A stretch of DNA of 8,449 nt from Actinomycetes bacterium (GTDB lineage Bacteria; Actinomycetota; Acidimicrobiia; Acidimicrobiales; RAAP-2): positions 1 through 8,449 of the forward strand of contig JAJYMD010000246.1 in the NCBI GenBank assembly GCA_021787255.1. Reading direction: 5' to 3'. Positions 5,766 to 8,449 of the stretch are shown piece after piece. The translations under genes and the position numbers were made by a program. Every line of letters starts with the position of its first letter. Positions within the stretch are counted from its first letter, which is position 1. The notes beneath the pieces are model-generated. The model ran no database searches and had not been told where the DNA came from. It saw only the letters and a program-made list of their open reading frames with translations.

Positions 5766-7627
5766 GCCTCTTGGCGGGCCCCAGCCGTCCCGCCGGTCCA
5801 ACCTCCTCCAGCCCCGCGGCGGTCCCCCCCGCCGCCGCGGGGCTGCCGGAGGGAGCGCCCGCGCCCCTCGAGATCGGCGAGCCACGCTCGACCCCGGCGA
5901 GGGAGAGGCACCGGCTCTCGGCCAGACAGCTCTCCTTCGCCGCGCACGGGCTCCGCTTCGGACTGTGGGGGCTCGTCGCCGTGTGCATCCTCGCGCCGTG
6001 CGCATGCTTCCTCGTCCTGTCGGTCTCGCCGAGGCTCTTCGACCAGGGGCCCCAGTGGTTCACCCTCGCGTACCTGAAGACGATCTTCACCGGAGCAGAC
6101 GCCACCTCGATCCTCAACTCCCTGTGGGTGAGCGCCTCGGCCGCCCTGATCGGCGTCGCGATCGGGCTGCCGATCGCGTGGCTCGCTGAGAGGACCACGA
6201 TGCCCGGCAGGCGTTTCGTCCCCTTCGGGATGTGGCTGGTGCTGCTCGTCCCCACCTGGCTGCCGGGGATCGGCTGGGAGCGACTGGTCGTGAAAGACGG
6301 CGTGCTCACACGCTTCGGGCTCGGTTCCACCTTCGTCACGCACGCGATCATGGGCCCGTTCGGCGTCGTGCTGCTGCTCGGGACGAACTCCGTCCCCTTC
6401 GCCTACCTCGCGGTCAGCGCATCGCTCGCGGGGCTCGGCCAAGAGCTCGAGGACGCGGCCCGCGTGCATGGCGCGTCGAGGCTCGCCGCGCTCCGCCTCG
6501 TGCTGCCGATCCTCGCTCCGGCCATCTGGTCGGCCCTGGCGATCGGGTTCGCTGAGTCGATCAGCGACTTCGGCGTGGCGTACACGCTCGCGTACAACTC
6601 CCACTTCAGCCTCGCCACCTACCAGCTCTACGCGGCGATCGGGAACTTCCCGCCGAGCTTCCCGGCTGCCGCGGCGATCGGCGTCGTCCTCGTCGCGTCG
6701 GTCGCGCTCCCGCTCGTCGTGCAGGCGAGAGCGCTGCGTGGCCGCACCTACGCGGTGCTCTCGGCGCGCACCCGTCAGGCGGTCAGGCGTCAGCTCTCCA
6801 CGAAGGGCGCGATCCTCGCGGCGGGCTGCGTCGCGCTCTTCTACGCGATCGCGCTCGGCGCACCCGCCGTCGGTGCGGTGACCGGGTCGCTGCTCGCCGA
6901 CTTCGGCGCGTCCGACAAGATCACCCTCGCGAACTATGCGGGCGTCTTCCGCATCCCAGGCGTGGCGGGGCCGATCACCCGGTCCCTCGCCTACGGAGCC
7001 GTCACGGCCTCGATCACGGTGGTCGCGGGCTTCATGGCCGCGCGCCTCCTGTCACGCCGGCGGACTCGGGCGACCGCGGCGCTCGACTTCCTCCTCCTCG
7101 CCACCGTCGCCCTCCCAGGCGTCGTGTTCGCCGCGGGCTACATCTTCGCCTACAACCTGCCGTTCCTCTCGCACATCGGGATCGACCTCTACCAGACCGT
7201 CTGGCTGCTCTTGATCGGCTACATCGCCTCGAGCCTCGCCACCAACGCGCGTGTGCTGGTCGGTCCGGTCTCCCAGGTGCACTCCTCGCTCCACGACGCA
7301 GCGCGTGTCCACGGTGCCGGGGCGGTGCGCGCGTGGCTCCGCGGGGTGCTCCCTGCCGTCTCCAGACCGGTCGTCATGGCCTGGCTGTTCACGTTCTGCG
7401 GGATCTTCCTCGAGCTGCCGATCAGCCAGCTCCTCTACGCGCCGGGATCGCCGCCCCTCTCGGTGGCGATCAACCTGAACCTCGCGGGGTACCACTTCGG
7501 CCTCGGGCTGGCACAATCGGTCGTCGCGGTCGTAGTCGCGCTCGGTCTCGTCTGCCTCGTCCTGCTCCTCTACCGGCTCCTCGCGCCGAGAGGCTGGCGA
7601 CGCATCGGCTCGACCGCCCGTGGCTGA
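5762..7627 (+). CDS. ABC transporter permease, two fused transmembrane domains
   Basis: The GTG at 5762 overlaps the binding-protein stop by four bases and gives 621 aa. After a Pro/Ala-rich cytoplasmic N-terminus of about 60 residues come two BPD_transp_1 halves. Half 1 (about 62-325) ends in an EAA loop at about 230-249 (EDAARVHGASRLAALRLVLP). Half 2 (about 348-608) has its EAA loop at about 511-530 (HDAARVHGAGAVRAWLRGVL and P). Both keep the Gly and the LP that dock onto the ATPase. About 12 hydrophobic segments are visible. This fused layout is known from Fe(III) FbpB, thiamine ThiP and the PhnU2-type 2-aminoethylphosphonate permeases. One polypeptide therefore supplies the whole membrane channel for the flanking binding protein and ATPase. 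The first 30 codons hold a strong GC-rich inverted repeat. No Shine-Dalgarno is obvious, which fits translational coupling. Confidence 0.93.
   Translation: MSLLAGPSRPAGPTSSSPAAVPPAAAGLPEGAPAPLEIGEPRSTPARERHRLSARQLSFAAHGLRFGLWGLVAVCILAPCACFLVLSVSPRLFDQGPQWFTLAYLKTIFTGADATSILNSLWVSASAALIGVAIGLPIAWLAERTTMPGRRFVPFGMWLVLLVPTWLPGIGWERLVVKDGVLTRFGLGSTFVTHAIMGPFGVVLLLGTNSVPFAYLAVSASLAGLGQELEDAARVHGASRLAALRLVLPILAPAIWSALAIGFAESISDFGVAYTLAYNSHFSLATYQLYAAIGNFPPSFPAAAAIGVVLVASVALPLVVQARALRGRTYAVLSARTRQAVRRQLSTKGAILAAGCVALFYAIALGAPAVGAVTGSLLADFGASDKITLANYAGVFRIPGVAGPITRSLAYGAVTASITVVAGFMAARLLSRRRTRATAALDFLLLATVALPGVVFAAGYIFAYNLPFLSHIGIDLYQTVWLLLIGYIASSLATNARVLVGPVSQVHSSLHDAARVHGAGAVRAWLRGVLPAVSRPVVMAWLFTFCGIFLELPISQLLYAPGSPPLSVAINLNLAGYHFGLGLAQSVVAVVVALGLVCLVLLLYRLLAPRGWRRIGSTARG
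5773..5794 (+). other. Minor stem-loop at the start of the permease gene
   Basis: GGCGGG (5773-5778) and CCCGCC (5789-5794) can pair around a 10-base loop, eight bases after the binding-protein stop codon. Weak by itself, it stands directly before the much stronger inverted repeat at 5809-5845, so the two could form tandem hairpins in the mRNA. Confidence 0.4.
5809..5845 (+). repeat. Perfect 14-bp GC-rich inverted repeat inside the permease 5' end
   Basis: CAGCCCCGCGGCGG (5809-5822) is exactly reverse-complementary to CCGCCGCGGGGCTG (5832-5845), with a nine-base C-rich loop. It lies 43 bp after the binding-protein stop, within about codons 16-28 of the permease, where it encodes a Ser/Pro/Ala-rich disordered stretch. 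The arms are almost purely GC, so the RNA hairpin would be very stable. No T-run follows, so it is not a classical terminator. Stem-loops after the binding-protein gene are known in other ABC importer operons to raise binding-protein mRNA over permease mRNA; that role is inferred here. Confidence 0.85.
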
Positions 7628-8449
7628 GCGCCTCGTCGTCGAAGACGCCTGGAAGGTCTACCCCGGGGGGAACCACGCCCTCAGGGGACCGAGCCTCTCG
7701 GTCGAGCCTGGCACCTTCATGGTGCTCCTCGGGCCTTCGGGGTCGGGAAAGACGACCCTCGTGCGCACGATCGCCGGCATCGAGCGGCTGACCTCCGGGC
7801 GGCTCGTGATCGGCGAGAGAGTGGTCGCCGACGGCCACGTCCACCTCCCCCCGGAGCGCCGGGACCTCGCGATGGTGTTCCAGGACTACGCGCTGTGGCC
7901 GCACCTGAACGCGCGCGACAACGTCGCGTTCGCACTGCGTCGGCGCCGGCTCGGGCGCGCCGACGCGCGCCGGCGTGCCTCGGAGATGCTCGAGCGCATG
8001 GGGCTCGGCCACCTCACGGACCGCTTCCCGGTCCAGCTGTCCGGCGGCGAGCAGCAGCGGGTCGCGCTCGCTCGAGCGCTCGTGGGCGGCACCGGCCTCC
8101 TCTTGTGCGACGAGCCGCTCTCGAACCTCGACGCCGACCTGCGTGAGCGCCTGCGGGTCGAGATCTCCTCGCTCGTGCGCGAAGCCGGCACCACCACCGT
8201 CTACATCACCCACGACCAGCTCGAGGCGTTCGCGCTGGCAGACCGGGTGGGCGTCCTCCAAGACGGCGTCCTCGTGCAGCTCGGCCCGCCCGAGGACATC
8301 TACACCACGCCCGCCAGCCTCTTCGTCGCGAGGTTCACGGGGCTCGCCGGCGAGCTCGAGGTGACCGTCCTCGGGCCGGGCAAGGCCCCCGGCTACGTCT
8401 CGGTGCAGCCCGTCGGCGTCGGAGATGCCCGCCCGATCGACGCGCGCAT
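7620..8449 (+). CDS. ABC transporter ATP-binding protein (cut by window edge)
   Basis: The GTG at 7620 starts inside the last codons of the permease (8-base overlap) and the frame stays open for 276 codons to the window end. The nucleotide-binding domain is complete: Walker A GPSGSGKTT (38-46), Q-loop VFQDYALWPH (86-95), signature LSGGEQQR (140-147), Walker B LLLCDEP (160-166) with catalytic Glu165, D-loop SNLD (168-171) and switch His198 in ITHDQ. EDIYTTPASLFVARFTG (225-241) is the typical transition to the C-terminal TOBE region of MalK/PotA/FbpC-type importer ATPases, and the start of that region is present. About 70-100 residues are probably missing at the C-terminus. It energises uptake through the fused permease; the substrate is set by the binding protein upstream. 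No Shine-Dalgarno is evident, so translation is likely coupled. Confidence 0.95.
   Translation, partial: MAERLVVEDAWKVYPGGNHALRGPSLSVEPGTFMVLLGPSGSGKTTLVRTIAGIERLTSGRLVIGERVVADGHVHLPPERRDLAMVFQDYALWPHLNARDNVAFALRRRRLGRADARRRASEMLERMGLGHLTDRFPVQLSGGEQQRVALARALVGGTGLLLCDEPLSNLDADLRERLRVEISSLVREAGTTTVYITHDQLEAFALADRVGVLQDGVLVQLGPPEDIYTTPASLFVARFTGLAGELEVTVLGPGKAPGYVSVQPVGVGDARPIDAR

Noticed and set aside
4557..6005. Long minus-strand open frame opposite the binding-protein gene
   Set aside because: It runs antisense to a complete binding protein and permease start and has no recognisable domain.

Overview
The window is very GC-rich, and its genes use GTG starts freely. Its families (OmpR-type two-component pair, membrane-anchored phosphodiester glycosidase, COG4119-like Nudix protein, Fbp/Phn-type ABC importer) suggest a high-GC actinobacterium, perhaps an acidimicrobial or related lineage. 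That assignment is an inference from style; nothing here fixes the species. No rRNA, tRNA, CRISPR array, transposase or phage gene was seen.

Left half (about 1-3914) is a minus-strand block of four co-oriented genes, read right to left. An OmpR-family response regulator (3914-3246) overlaps its sensor histidine kinase (3249-1849) by four bases. After 61 bp comes a one-pass membrane-anchored phosphodiester glycosidase (NAGPA-domain) protein (1787-384). After a further 110 bp is the start of a PAP2-like membrane protein that leaves the window at its left edge. The kinase ends in an unusual tail made by a nearly perfect tandem duplication of about 63 bp.

Right half (about 4010-8449) is on the plus strand and divergent from the regulator. 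A Nudix hydrolase (4010-4540) is followed by a 112-bp intergenic region and then a three-gene ABC importer: secreted solute-binding protein (4653-5765), fused double permease (5762-7627) and an ATPase cut by the right edge (7620-8449). The three genes overlap by 4 and 8 bases and are surely one transcription unit. The importer belongs to the branch that includes Fe(III) (FbpABC) and 2-aminoethylphosphonate (PhnS/T/U-like) systems.

The most interesting signals are in the non-coding layer. Upstream of the importer, GTTCA-type heptamers recur with an exact 11-bp period and end about 9 bp before a plausible -10 box. This is the architecture of a PHO box and hints at phosphate-responsive control and a phosphorus-containing substrate rather than iron. 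Just inside the permease gene, right after the binding-protein stop codon, sits a perfect 14-bp GC-rich inverted repeat, well placed to protect or over-represent the binding-protein part of the transcript. These regulatory readings are inferences; the sequence patterns themselves are directly visible.
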